The translations under genes were made by a program, and so were the position numbers. From the NCBI RefSeq assembly GCF_036417845.1, contig NC_089981.1:22030001-22094000 (forward strand): a stretch of 64,000 nucleotides of DNA. The letters are read 5' to 3'. The DNA is from Apteryx mantelli (taxonomy: Eukaryota; Chordata; Aves; Apterygiformes; Apterygidae). Positions 1 to 13,137 of this stretch are shown one piece after another (positions within the stretch are counted from its first letter, which is position 1; each line of letters begins with the position of its first letter). A model generated the notes under the pieces. It worked only from the letters and a program-made list of their open reading frames with translations. It did no database searches and had not been told where the DNA came from.

Positions 1-804
1 AGCTACCCGAATATTGTAGCTTTTAAAATATAGAAGAAAGAAATAACTAGCTTAAGTTCTTGATATTGGAGTAACCTCACATGCAATATGACTTTGCCAC
101 TTCTGTCAGTGGAGCCCCTTGGAAGTAAATCCACAGAGAACTAAGGCATAAGGCACTATCTGGTTTCAGATGTTTTGAGATGGGAAAACATGCGGGGGAG
201 GGCATTGGGAGGCAAGAAGGATGAAGATAATTTATTAAATGCCTCCAGTAGAAGAAGGAGCTCTGGAAGGGGCTGTGTGGGGGCTGCGGTGGCAACCATG
301 GTCCTGGGAGAGGTCCCAGCCTCACTCTGGACTAGCGGCCCTAAGCCTGGATCTGGTTTGGCCATCTGCGGCCGAGATGAGGGCTGTGCTCGGCGCGGCC
401 GGTGGCTGCAGGGTGGGCTGAGCTCCTTCTCCCTGCTGCTCAGCATGGCTGGGCTCGGTAGTCGCTCGCTGCTCTGGCTTTTGCTCCAGCCACCAAGGGT
501 CGTGTCTTGAGATGTCTCCTGCTGGGGCTGAAATGGGTAATTTCCCCATCTTGCTGCTCACCGCTCTCTTGCAGCACGTGATGCCCGCTTTGTTCAGTAG
601 CAGTTCAGGTGGCTGTAACCAAAGTTGTTGAGGCCAATGGCATCCATTTCTCTTTATTTATTTCAAGCAATTATTCATCAGTGGAATTCAATTATTACTT
701 TTTGCCTTTTTAGAACATTGCTTAATGGACAAGAACAGCCATTTGTCTAGGCTGCATTTAATGCTGAGTGGATCCAAAGGGGGTTTTCTTTAAGCCACTT
801 CAAC

Positions 805-835
<31 letters not shown>
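805..835. repeat. (AAT)n microsatellite with A-run
   Basis: About seven AAT units at 805-826 run directly into a poly-A stretch ending at 835. This is simple sequence and may be length-polymorphic. Confidence 0.9.
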
Positions 836-1610
836 CAAGTTAGTGAAGTGTGGAGCTGTAGGCCTTCTCTGTAATGATCCGAAGCACTCAAGCCATTATT
901 AACTTAATGCTTTCATTTACTAGATCATTCCTGGAGAAAGACCTCCTGGTCAAATTGCTATTGTGCCTTTAAAAAAAAGTAAAGTTAATAATTGCTTCAG
1001 CTGCACAGCTCATTACTAGGAAAGGCCTACAGCTCAGAGCAGCGTAATTTTGTTTCTTTGTTTTTAAATTTTGAGAGTGAATTTAAGCAAAACCTTTGTT
1101 ACACTTCCAGCCCAGACATTACATATTCCATTACTGTGTATAGATTTATGAACTCAATTATAAAAATTCCAAACTTTCACTTTCTTTGGAAACTGGAGGC
1201 TTGAGGGCTTCTCTGTATTGCAAAACATCACTGTATTGATAAACAATTGGACAGAGCCCTCTTAGCTGATATGTGGTGGCTAATCAATATTGGTAGGAAC
1301 AAATCCTATTTCATCAGTGCAGCTTCAACTGCAAGTAGCTGACATTGCTTCGATTACCATTTGCCTTTTTTTCCCCATTCACTGGACGTTTTCTCCCTTC
1401 CCTCTCCCAATCCTGTCCAAAAGGGAACACACTTTGCACCATAGCCAGGCCTTGGTAAAAACCACTTGCCAGAAGCTTTGGGTAAATAGCTGGAGATTAT
1501 GGGGCCTAAACTGCGTTCTCGTACCTTGTAAACTGCCGGGGACTGTTGCTGCCCGTCTCTGCTGGTTTCTGAAGGGCTACAGCAGACCCTCGATGCAGGG
1601 GGAATTATCC

Positions 1611-1695
1611 CACAGGTGCAGGCAAGGAAACTGAGGCACCGCACGTGGGCCTCACCAAGGTTCGGTGACGAATCTGATCTTTGCTCTGTTCTTGT
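1611..1695 (-). repeat. MIR-like ancient SINE relic
   Basis: The stretch 'aaggaaactgaggcac' followed by 'cctcaccaaggttcggtgac' resembles the complement of the tRNA-derived MIR core, where 'gaaactgaggcacagag' precedes a 'cttgcccaaggtcacac' block. Divergence is high, and this call rests on remembered consensus blocks rather than an alignment. Confidence 0.4.
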
Positions 1696-2569
1696 TAGGG
1701 TCTGTCCCTAACCATACACCCAAAGGTGAAGCATTTTGGCTTCTACAAGAGGTGCGAGCGATTACATTACGCAGGGATGGACGAAGGGCGTCTCCCTGAC
1801 TAATGTGACCAGCCTGGGGAGAGCAAAGAGAGGATGGGACTGGATGGACCCAAAGCACACTGGCCCTGGAGGAAAGACTCTCGCTGAACTTCCTGTGCTT
1901 GGATCAGGTGTCTGGAGAGGTGTTGGTAAGGATAGGGACATTTATGTTAATCCCCAAAGTAATTTGAAGCTTACAGATACTGCTGCAGCAAACCAAGAGC
2001 TCCTTATAGAAAATGTGGAAAGCGGCACATAGAGAAGGGTCAACACCAAGTGGCGGGTCCTGAGCACAGCTATCCTAATGCTTGACCTGAGTCCATTAAG
2101 GCACTGGTTTTTTTTTAATTTATTTTTTTTAGCAGTTCTTTTTGTTTCTTTAAGTGCTTCAATTAGATTCGCTTTTAAGAGAAGGGTGTCTGACTTCCAG
2201 AGTGGGTATTCGGCATTAGTTCTTTCTATCTCCAAATCAAGCCCATGGGGTGGGGGGGGTTAATTCAGAATCATTAGTGTCTATGGAAAGTCTTGACCAC
2301 ACTCTTTGCTGCTTTTTTTGAAGTTTGCTTTAAACTGCCTGTGTCTTGTACTCCCAGAAGTATATGCGCTTTTAGCTTTTTGTCGGCTGTTCCACTCTGT
2401 TCTTTGATCACTGTTTGTTCAGTTCCTGAAAGCAGAGAATAACAAACCCATTTTATTAAAACAGTTGCTTCATATTTGGGAGGGATAAATGAAGGACTTT
2501 CCTGCATGAATATTCTGGCTCAGCAGTTAAAAGACATGATATTTACCATGGCCCGTGGAGAGCAGACAC

Positions 2570-3080
2570 ATCAGAAAAGAAACTCATGTGGTGCTCAGGG
2601 CCTCCCTGTCTTCACGCCGGCTACGTGGGGAGGAGGGCACCGACTCGCCAGCCAAACCTCTGGTGATGCCTATTCCTTCACAGCAGCAGGGAGCCGGCTC
2701 CCCCGCAGGGGCAAGCGTGTCTGCAGCACGGGGTTGTGCTCCGATCGTTCAGGGCCTGCACTGTTCTGTCCCACAAAAGGTGTGCGGACTGTGTTGGCAC
2801 TTGGGTCCTTCCCCCGTACCAGAGATGCTTATGTGGCCAAACAGCTCACAGTGCTGATCCTACTGGAAGCAGATGCCACAGCCAGGCTGGGGATCCTTGT
2901 GTGCGGCTGCTCCTGGCCAGGCAGGACGGGCCCTTGGGGAGCAGCCTGCCCTGCGGTCGCCTTTGAGCGTGGGGATGTGCAGATCTGAGGCAGGACAAGG
3001 GTACGCGCCGCATTCAGCAAGAGGCAGGGGAAGGAGAGGGGGGAAGCTGGCACTTTGCAGGCAGGTGACCCACAAGTCTG
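2570..3080. other. GC-rich patch with overlapping open frames
   Basis: This half-kilobase is clearly richer in G+C than its surroundings and is open for long stretches in several frames on both strands, including a plus-strand frame of 170 codons at 2476-2988. The predicted peptides have low-complexity character and no recognisable domain. High GC lowers stop-codon frequency, so the openness is probably compositional. It could be a small CpG-poor regulatory patch or an unrecognised exon; I see no proof of either. Confidence 0.4.
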
Positions 3081-3544
3081 GAAGACGTGTGTTTGTGGAG
3101 GAGGAGAAATAAGATAGGGGGTGGGAAACCTAATGCTGTGAGTCTTGGGTCTACATGTCCCACGTATTTCCATAGGGGAGTGTCAAGGAGAAGGAGATGA
3201 GGGTTGATGTGAGACTGACTCCTATGGAAATACCGTACTGTTTCCAAGCTCTAGTTTGATGTACAGCCTGTTGCCCTGCAGCTCCCCCCGGGTGGTCTGC
3301 TGGGAGACCATCTCCCTGAAGCCAAAGATAGTCTTAACTCTTTTTTCTTTCTTTTTTTTCTTTTTAACAGTCTTATGTGCTGGAGGTGCATAAGGCTGAG
3401 ACCTGCAGGAAGATCTAAAAGCTCTTTGAGTATCTAAGGCTTGGGTACCTCAAACAGCTTTTCGCAGCAGAACTTAATAAGACAAATTAATCCTGGACAC
3501 TCAACTGGTCTAAGGCACTGCATGCTGCCCGGCCATTTTAAGTC

Positions 3545-3602
3545 ACCTTGATGTTGATGAAAAGACTCCCACAGACTTCAATGGGTACCACATCAAACTG
3601 TG
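3545..3602. repeat. Ancient amniote repeat relic
   Basis: The core 'ccacagacttcaatgggtacc' resembles the 'cccattgacttcaatgggag' block that recurs in old dispersed repeats of bird, turtle and crocodile genomes. Only this short core is recognisable, so I do not name a family. Confidence 0.25.
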
Positions 3603-4900
3603 CAGAACTTTAAAGCCGAATTCTCAGCCACGTGCCCCTTCTCCCTGCTTTTCAAATATCTCTATTGTGCTGTTCATTTTGAACAATTAAAAATGGCTAC
3701 TCGCTGGATAGGAGAAATCAAAAATTGGCTCGGGAAAACAAAGTCGTGACAGACTATGACATAATCATATGACATATGACTAGATTATGACATAAACAGG
3801 CTGAAGTGGAAAGCAAAGGCGTGTTCATCATCTGGGCAGTCAGAGCCAGTGCTGGGCAGGGACAACATTGCTCCGGAGATGTCTCACCGGTGCAGTTCCA
3901 GGAGTAAGAAAATATCAGTCCAGTTAAGCTCTAGGGGGTACACACGGTTCCCTTGGAGTAGGGCCTGAGTGGAAATACTACTTTCATAGTAGGATCAGTT
4001 CTGATAGTTAGATACTACTTGGGATTAAACTGCTTTTAGAGACATACAGACTGTGTTGGGGGGGCTGGTGGTGGTGGGGTTTGTTTATTTGGTGGCTTTT
4101 GGTGTTTTTTTTCTCTCTCTTCTCTTCTAGAGCTATTTGCAGGGAAAGAGGTAGCTTGGATTCTAGATCCTCATAGTTTGCTATCAATAAAATGTAGATT
4201 TTTAGTCACAGGCCTAGTTAGGTATCTCTATGGAAACTTACTAAAAGCTATGGGGTTATCCATGGCTGTAGCTATGGTTTTCAGAGCTTTTTTTTAAATT
4301 ATTAGTCATATAGACAAAAAGCATATAAAAGAACTCCATCTCAAATATCAAATTCTGGACTGCATTTGGGGAAAAGGCGTGTGTGTGTGTGGGGAGACAT
4401 ATTTCTCTCAGTATATCACCCTGTGATGAGACTGTCACAGAAGCTGCTTTTCAGAGCAAAACTCCTTTTGAAATGTAAGGCCTGACACTGATCATGGATA
4501 AGCACTAGAAGTACTTCATTTCCTTCCTGCAGATGGACTCAGAATTATGATCAAGACTTTTTTTTTTTAAACTGCGATTTCAAGGCACGATAAGCTCTTC
4601 AAGCGTACAAATAACTTGGTGTTGATGCTCCAGTTAGAAGCAGGAACTTGGACTCAACAACCACATGTTTTTCCTGTACTTTAATGATCTTTTCTCCTGT
4701 CAGATGCTTCTCGGTCACTGCTTCATTTTTACATGACAGTAACATGTAAGAATCCTGACTGAGGCCCCTCTGCCTCGGGGAGATGGTAATCTAGGTGATT
4801 GCAATTCTTTTGTTGCATTTTTCACTTTTTTCTTTTTCAATTTCCAATTAATGTGATCCCTACTACATTCTTTCAAAACCAACTAGAAAAATTTAAAAAT

Positions 4901-4918
4901 GCTTTATATATATAAAGC
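4901..4918. repeat. Perfect 18-bp AT-rich palindrome
   Basis: GCTTTATATATATAAAGC is identical to its own reverse complement. It has no loop and lies in AT-rich non-coding DNA, so it is most likely a chance product of simple sequence. Confidence 0.85.
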
Positions 4919-5934
4919 TAATAAATGACTACAGAGCAGCAGTGGAATCTTTGGTATTTCAGCAGTCTTCCAATTGATAGATTTCTGCATTTAATTAAGG
5001 GCTGCATATTCAGTAGCATGGCTCCTTGTTTTGCTGCTTCTGCCTATCTGTTGATTATGCTAAGGAGAAAAGTTCTCCTTTTTAGAAAAAGCCAGAGAAG
5101 GCCAAAATTCATCTTTTTCTTTTTTCTTTTTTTTTTCTTTCCTATGCATGTGTGCATGCACGTGTCGCACATTGGCTTTAAAAATTATGGTTATTGTGAG
5201 CGTATTTAATGGGTCTTCTAAAAGAGACCCAGCAGGTTAGAAAGCAGATCCAACATGCTTATGTTGTTAACAGGTGCAGAAGCAAGCACAGGAGAAATGG
5301 CAGCAGAAAGGGAATTACTTTCAGAGCTTTCACAGTTACCAAAGAGCAAGGGTGAAATCTGGGATTTATAGAAAGTCATTGAAAAATTCACTGGCTTTTT
5401 TAGAACAGGATTTAAACTCTGGTTCTGGTCTTAACTCTTCCAAAGAGAAAAGTCTTGAGGCAGTCTTTCATATGAAGGCCTTAATTATTCATGATAAACT
5501 GTTTGTTCAACCACATTACAAAAATGGCTTTTTTTCCCCTAATCCTGCATTTGCAGACTCTTGGGGAAAAGTCACGCTGCAGACAGGCTGGCCGATGTGC
5601 TGCAGGGAGCAATTTTCATGTTTGCTGTGACTTAGTGTGGCTCCTCTTTCTTGTTTGCTGCTCTTTGTGCAACAGCTGTCTGATGGAGCGATACCAGGCC
5701 GGGTGTCGCTGGCTTCCACTGCACTGCGTTTTCTGCCTGAGAAACAGCAATCAGAGCAACTTTTTCTTTGAAATTCTGAACAAGGCCTGCTTTGTTTTTT
5801 GCAAATTGCATCTTCACTATAGTATTTAAGAGCAAGTTTTTCTTATCAGACGACTTACCTTGTGTTGGCATCTGCTTTGAAAAGGAACATAATATTCTAA
5901 AGCAGAAAAACAGATTAGAAAATTTGCTTTTATA

Positions 5935-6090
5935 GCTAGAAATAAAGTACTAGTGGTTCATCTAATCCAATCCCTTGGCACTGATGCCCACTGTCTGCTG
6001 TCTGGCTACCTCAGCCAGGGGTAACAGCCTGGGCTATTGCACTTTCTCAGCACAGCTCACTGAACAAATGCAGGTAGACTCTTCCCAGTG
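5935..6090 (+). repeat. Possible CR1 3'-end relic
   Basis: The block 'ttcatctaatccaatccc' followed by 'ttggcactgatgc' resembles the 'catctagtccaacccc' block found near the 3' end of avian CR1 elements. The rest is too decayed for me to align, and no terminal CR1 octamer repeats are visible. Confidence 0.3.
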
Positions 6091-6974
6091 TTTGAGCTTT
6101 CTCTGAACAAGTTAGCATGTATCTTCATGTAACACTCCACTGGAACATGAAAAAGTGTCCTAAAGGAGTTCAGTTTGGAAAGGTCATCCTGTAATTCAAA
6201 ATGTCCCTTTTAACATATAGCCTGAAAGAGAAGTAAAGCTTTCCCCCCCCCCTTCCCCTAATGCATTTAGCTAGATAATATGGAAGGCATGCAGAACATA
6301 AGCTATCCAACCAACTATGAAACAAATGTTAGAATTAATTGATTAATTCTCTTAGCATTAGGATAAAGCATATGGGTTTAAAATGTCTTCAGTGAGGAAC
6401 TGCTGAATATGGGAAAACTTATCTACTATCTCACTGTAATAAATTGAAAAGCAAGTTCAAGTGTAAAGATTTGTGGGGTGATGGTTATAGCTAAAGGCAA
6501 GCTTTTCTGCAACTTGTTTTTTGAAATCTAGTTTTAAGGTTTGTGCATAAAGTTTGACTCAGTAACAACATTAACTAATCAGCATCTCTGGAAAATCAGG
6601 TTTTGTTCAACCCAACTTCTTTGGGGTTCATCAAATACAGAAAAGAATCCACAAAAATACTTTCAATCTAGTAGCTGAAATGCAAGTGCCAAGAGCTTGA
6701 CTGTACCAAATAATAACAGGCTCCAAGTTAAGGGATTATCATCTGTTCCAGACCTTTTTTATGAGGCTGCTGGGGCTATGATTTGTCCTTCATTTGCATA
6801 CGGGCTAAAATTGCATTTAAACAAAATCCTGAGCAGGCACAAATGCATGAACTGCCCTCCTCTGTGCTAGGGGAAGATGAGCGTGTCTGTGTGTGTACGC
6901 ACAAAGTCTTACAATGGGAGTGATATGTTTTCTGGATGTCAGGTAGCGGCATGAAACAGGGCCCAGCCCTTAAG

Positions 6975-7015
6975 GGGTGGTTGACATCAGAAGGGACCTG
7001 GATCGAACCCCTGCG
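6975..7015 (+). repeat. Possible short CR1 3'-end fragment
   Basis: 'agaagggacctggatcgaac' followed by 'ccctgcgag' resembles the 'ggaagggacct...tcatctagtccaacccc' stretch of CR1 3' tails, with the middle shortened. It is only about 40 bases, so chance similarity is possible. Confidence 0.2.
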
Positions 7016-7794
7016 AGAAGGGTAGATGGCGAGGGGGAGACGAGGGTTGTTGGCAGCGTTAGCGCCACCTCTCAGCAGGTACCGCTCCTGAGCGCACAGG
7101 TGACCTCTCGGTGTTTAGGCCCAGCAGAAGGGGGACAGGGAGCACACGCAGTTCAGCCAGGCGCTCCTGCACTGCTTGCGCAGCGCAACACGAAGTGAAG
7201 CTAATGAAATGACTAACAGGTCAAAAGCATCTGTACCAGCTAAGCAGCAGCAGAGAGCGCTTGGCAGCATCAAGACTCTGTGCTGCTCGCAGGGCGCCTG
7301 TGTAAATGCTCACAGAAGTTTTACTAGCTTCACTGGGAACACTCGCGTAAGTTTTACCCAAGTGCAGGCAGGGACACACGAGCACTGCTCCATCTGATTT
7401 ACTGTTTTCTTCTAATAGACCAGCCATAGTGTTTTAATAAAAATGAAGTTGTGGTAAAGACCATAAATTGCCTTGAACTGCAGTGGAAAGTGCACTCTAC
7501 TAGCTCCAGAATCATTCAGGAGTCATGTCTAATTTTACCAACCTAACTTACCCCTTTCCCTGTTGCTGCAGCTCAGAACTTCAGGCCCATTCTTCTAACC
7601 CACCTTTCCTACCTGGTGTGAAACAGAGAAAGAATTTATCAGTTAACAATACTTCTGACCTCAAAGAAAGGGGCAGAAGGAAATACCAAGATCCAAGCAC
7701 ATGCTTAACTCTATCCAGCAACTGTAGGAAGGCTACAGAGAAAGACCTCCTTTATTTTAACATTTTTCATAGACAAATTTACTATATTTTATAA

Positions 7795-7807
7795 AATAAA
7801 CTTTATT
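7795..7807. terminator. Back-to-back poly(A) signals (POLR2L 3' end)
   Basis: Read on the minus strand, 7802-7807 is AATAAA, about 240 bases past the POLR2L stop codon at 8048-8050. That spacing suits its 3' UTR, with cleavage expected near 7780. A second minus-strand AATAAA is at 7751-7756. One base away, 7795-7800 is AATAAA on the plus strand, so the site AATAAACTTTATT could serve transcripts arriving from both sides. Another plus-strand AATAAA lies at 7437-7442. The minus-strand role is well supported by the gene; the plus-strand role is speculative because no plus-strand gene is recognised to the left. Confidence 0.6.
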
Positions 7808-8047
7808 TTTGCCAGCAGAAGCATCTAAAAGTTAATTTAATCTCCAATTCTTGATTAAGTGGACTTCATCTTTCACTGGTTTCTCTGAAAGAGGTTAGTG
7901 GCTGGTGGCAGTGTTTTGTTCAGAAAATAAAAATCTCTGAATGGTTGCAGTACATTTAAAGGCTTGCATCTTTTAACCCCTGAAGTCCAGTTTCAAGCTT
8001 AGTATTAGAGATATGATCCTCATGTCTTGCAGTACATCTCTTCCATC

Positions 8048-8156
8048 TCATTTCTCCAGAGGAGCATAATTCAAAAGCTTCTCAATCAGATCCACGTGGG
8101 CTAGGAGCATTCTGCGACAGCAGTATCTCTTCAAACCAAGGGCATCCAGGGCATCT
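8048..8156 (-). CDS. POLR2L: POLR2L last coding exon (RPABC5/RPB10 residues 32-67)
   Basis: This exon encodes the C-terminal half of the small subunit shared by nuclear RNA polymerases I, II and III. It holds the paired zinc-ligand cysteines C44-C45 (context YCCRRMLL), then the [16 protein letters not shown] tail and a TGA at 8048-8050. The splice acceptor is the AG at 8157-8158, preceded on the sense strand by a tract of about 11 T and 6 C (8173-8189). The junction splits the glycine codon 32: GG comes from the upstream exon and A from this one, giving E-G-D-A. The two exons add up to 204 nt, 67 codons plus stop, exactly the length usual for this family from yeast to human. The residues match the vertebrate protein as I know it, with no damage, so the gene looks functional. 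Confidence 0.97.
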
Positions 8157-11577
<3,421 letters not shown>

Positions 11578-11925
11578 TCACATTCACCTATGCAAATCTA
11601 AGGAAGGAAACTCAGGCCTGTATAAATCTCAAACAGCAGCGGGTAACACAACGGTAAGCAAGAAACGCGGCCGAATCACGGGGGCGCTGAATTACAGCGC
11701 AGCGACGCGGCAGCTCTGACATTTCGGCCACAGCTTTTCGGGGACCCCACTGCCACCCGCGGGCCGGCTCGGACGCTCTTTAGGCCACAACGGGAGGGAC
11801 AAGATGGACAGCACCGAGCACCGGCCGGCTGGGAAACCGGCCCGGGAGCGCGGGAGGCGCCTGGGGTCGGGCTGGGCTCCCTGGGGAAAGGCCGGCCGCA
11901 GCTCGCCCACAAGCGCGACCCTGGC

Positions 11926-11941
11926 GGGGGGGGGGGGGGGG
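11926..11941 (+). repeat. G(16) homopolymer in the CpG island
   Basis: Sixteen consecutive G residues lie inside the probable 5' side of POLR2L. Such a run could form G-quadruplexes on the plus strand and is a likely site of length variation or sequencing error. Confidence 0.9.
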
Positions 11942-11988
11942 AGCGCGGAAGGCAGCGGCCCCTCTGAGGGCCCCGGGCACGGTCTCAC

Positions 11989-12100
11989 CGGTCCCTCGAT
12001 GCAGCTCCTACCGTAACGGCTCCGCCGCACTCCCGTAACGGCCGCCCGGGCGCTACCACTGCGGCGAGCTGGGGGGAGGCACCGCGCCGCCGGACGGGCG
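11989..12100 (-). other. Candidate 5' non-coding exon of POLR2L (right end unknown)
   Basis: A splice donor on the minus strand reads CCG|GTGAGA, with the GT at 11987-11988, so an exon could end at 11989 and join the acceptor before the start codon at 11512. Upstream on the sense strand is CpG-rich sequence containing two MYB-type sites. The other exon boundary (the transcription start) is a guess, and other donors in the island are possible. Confidence 0.3.
12011..12041 (+). promoter_or_regulatory. Pair of CCGTAACGG (MYB-type) motifs
   Basis: CCGTAACGG occurs at 12011-12019 and again at 12033-12041, 22 bases apart or about two helical turns. The core TAACGG fits the vertebrate MYB/B-MYB consensus YAACNG. 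The exact repetition inside a promoter island makes a binding role plausible, but binding is inferred from the motif alone. Confidence 0.4.
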
Positions 12101-12219
12101 GACTCTGCGGGCGGCCCGGGAGGGAGAGGCTCGCGCACCCCTCTAGCCCGCGCAACCCGGCGGGGTGGTATCGGCCGAGCGTACGGCGTCCCGGATGGCT
12201 CAAGAAAGTGTGCGCGCGG

Positions 12220-13137
12220 GGCGGGCTTGTTTTCGCGTTTCGCGTGTGCCTCGCTGAGTGGCAGCTGGGGCGCCCGGAGCGCAGAGCGGCAGCGGCGGTG
12301 GTACCGGCGAGCGCGGCGTCCGCTCCTGCTCCTCCTTCTTCTCGTTCCTAGGCGGGCGGGCAGGCACTTGTTGCTTCGGAAAAGGGGCTTCTGCAGCTGC
12401 AAGACTTCTCCTCCCATCCTGGTTGAGGTACTGAAGTCGTCCAGGGTGGGAAGCGCAACTGGTGGCTGTAGCCCGGCGCCAGTGAGCGCTGCCTGGCGGG
12501 GGGCGGCGGGCGCGAGGGGACTCCGACGGGCAGGGCTGTGGGACCAGGTCGGGGAGCCCCGCGGGCAGTGCGTCCGCCTCTCCTCTCCCTCCGCCCTAGG
12601 CGAGAAGCGTCTGCGGCGCAGGGGTGTCAGCGGGGGTGTCTGGCGTGGCTCCCCGGATGGTTTAAGAGACGAGTGAGGGCGGCCGTGACTGAGAACCCGC
12701 TGCGGAGCCTGTCCCCGCAGCGGGCAGAGACCCCCGCCGCCGTCGGTGGGGAGCGGCCGGCTGCGGTGCGCGGGGGGCGTTTCGGGCTGCACGGCCCTGG
12801 GCGCCTCACGCTCTAAGGACGGGGGGAGAACCAGGGCACCCCCTTTCCTGCAGGAAGGGCGCAGCGGGGGTCGCGGGGGCGGAGGGGCCTCGTGGGGGGC
12901 CCGGCCGGGGATCGCGCGACGGCTGGGGGGGCGGCACCCCAACGGTCGGCGGTTCGAACCCCAACGGTCGGCTCGCGGCGGCGGTTCGAACCCCGGCGGT
13001 TCGAACCCCAACGGTCGGCTCGCGGCGGCGGTTCGAACCCCGGCGGTTCGAACCCCAACGGTCGGCTCGCGGCGGCGCTCGTCGCCGTGGCCCGTCTCTG
13101 TCGAGAAAAGTGGCTGTAGAAACGCTCTCGGTCCCAA
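12220..13137 (+). other. Candidate 5' exon region of a plus-strand gene (TSPAN4-like by synteny)
   Basis: At 13138-13143 the plus strand has GTGAGT preceded by CAA, the strongest donor in the island. A second candidate is GAG|GTACTG with the GT at 12428-12429. Either could end a first, non-coding exon transcribed away from POLR2L. Synteny with mammals would make this TSPAN4, a four-pass membrane protein, but none of its coding sequence is visible in the window. Open frames across this interval, including one of 149 codons at 12227-12676, look like products of high GC. Confidence 0.35.
12934..13077 (+). repeat. 47-bp tandem repeat with five B-box-like palindromes
   Basis: The unit starting GGCGGTTCGAACCCC begins at 12948, 12995 and 13042, giving an exact 47-base period over about three copies. 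Within it the 10-bp palindrome GGTTCGAACC occurs at 12951-12960, 12983-12992, 12998-13007, 13030-13039 and 13045-13054, with spacings of 32, 15, 32 and 15. The sequence AACGGTCGG alternates with it at 12941, 12963, 13010 and 13057. With the following C, each palindrome matches the Pol III B-box consensus GGTTCGANNCC. No A-box, cloverleaf arms or T-run terminator turns any copy into a tRNA gene. Because 47 is not a multiple of three, the repeated peptides it encodes in all frames are artefacts. Confidence 0.95.

Larger units (their letters stand above)
1..7779. other. Left flank, non-coding; no gene recognised
   Basis: I recognise no exon on either strand. In mammals the gene past the 3' end of POLR2L is the tetraspanin CD151, pointing towards it. 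I looked for its conserved C-terminal coding sequence and did not find it, so CD151 is either further left, moved or missing. The stretch is mixed in composition, with two GC-rich patches (about 250-480 and 2570-3080), some very decayed repeat relics listed separately, and short homopolymer runs such as C(10) at 6243-6252. Open frames here are short, overlap on both strands and have no family signature. Confidence 0.6.

Noticed and set aside
12944..13077. tRNA gene or tRNA-like cluster, because of the GGTTCGAACC motifs
   Set aside because: No acceptor stem, A-box or anticodon arm can be found at the required distance and no T-run follows. Only the B-box-like palindrome is present.
11692..13137. 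A 481-codon open frame on the minus strand across the CpG island, with smaller companions on both strands
   Set aside because: It exists because very GC-rich DNA contains few stop codons. The product is Pro/Arg/Ala-rich low complexity, includes the 47-bp repeat read in shifting frames, and overlaps other open frames on both strands.
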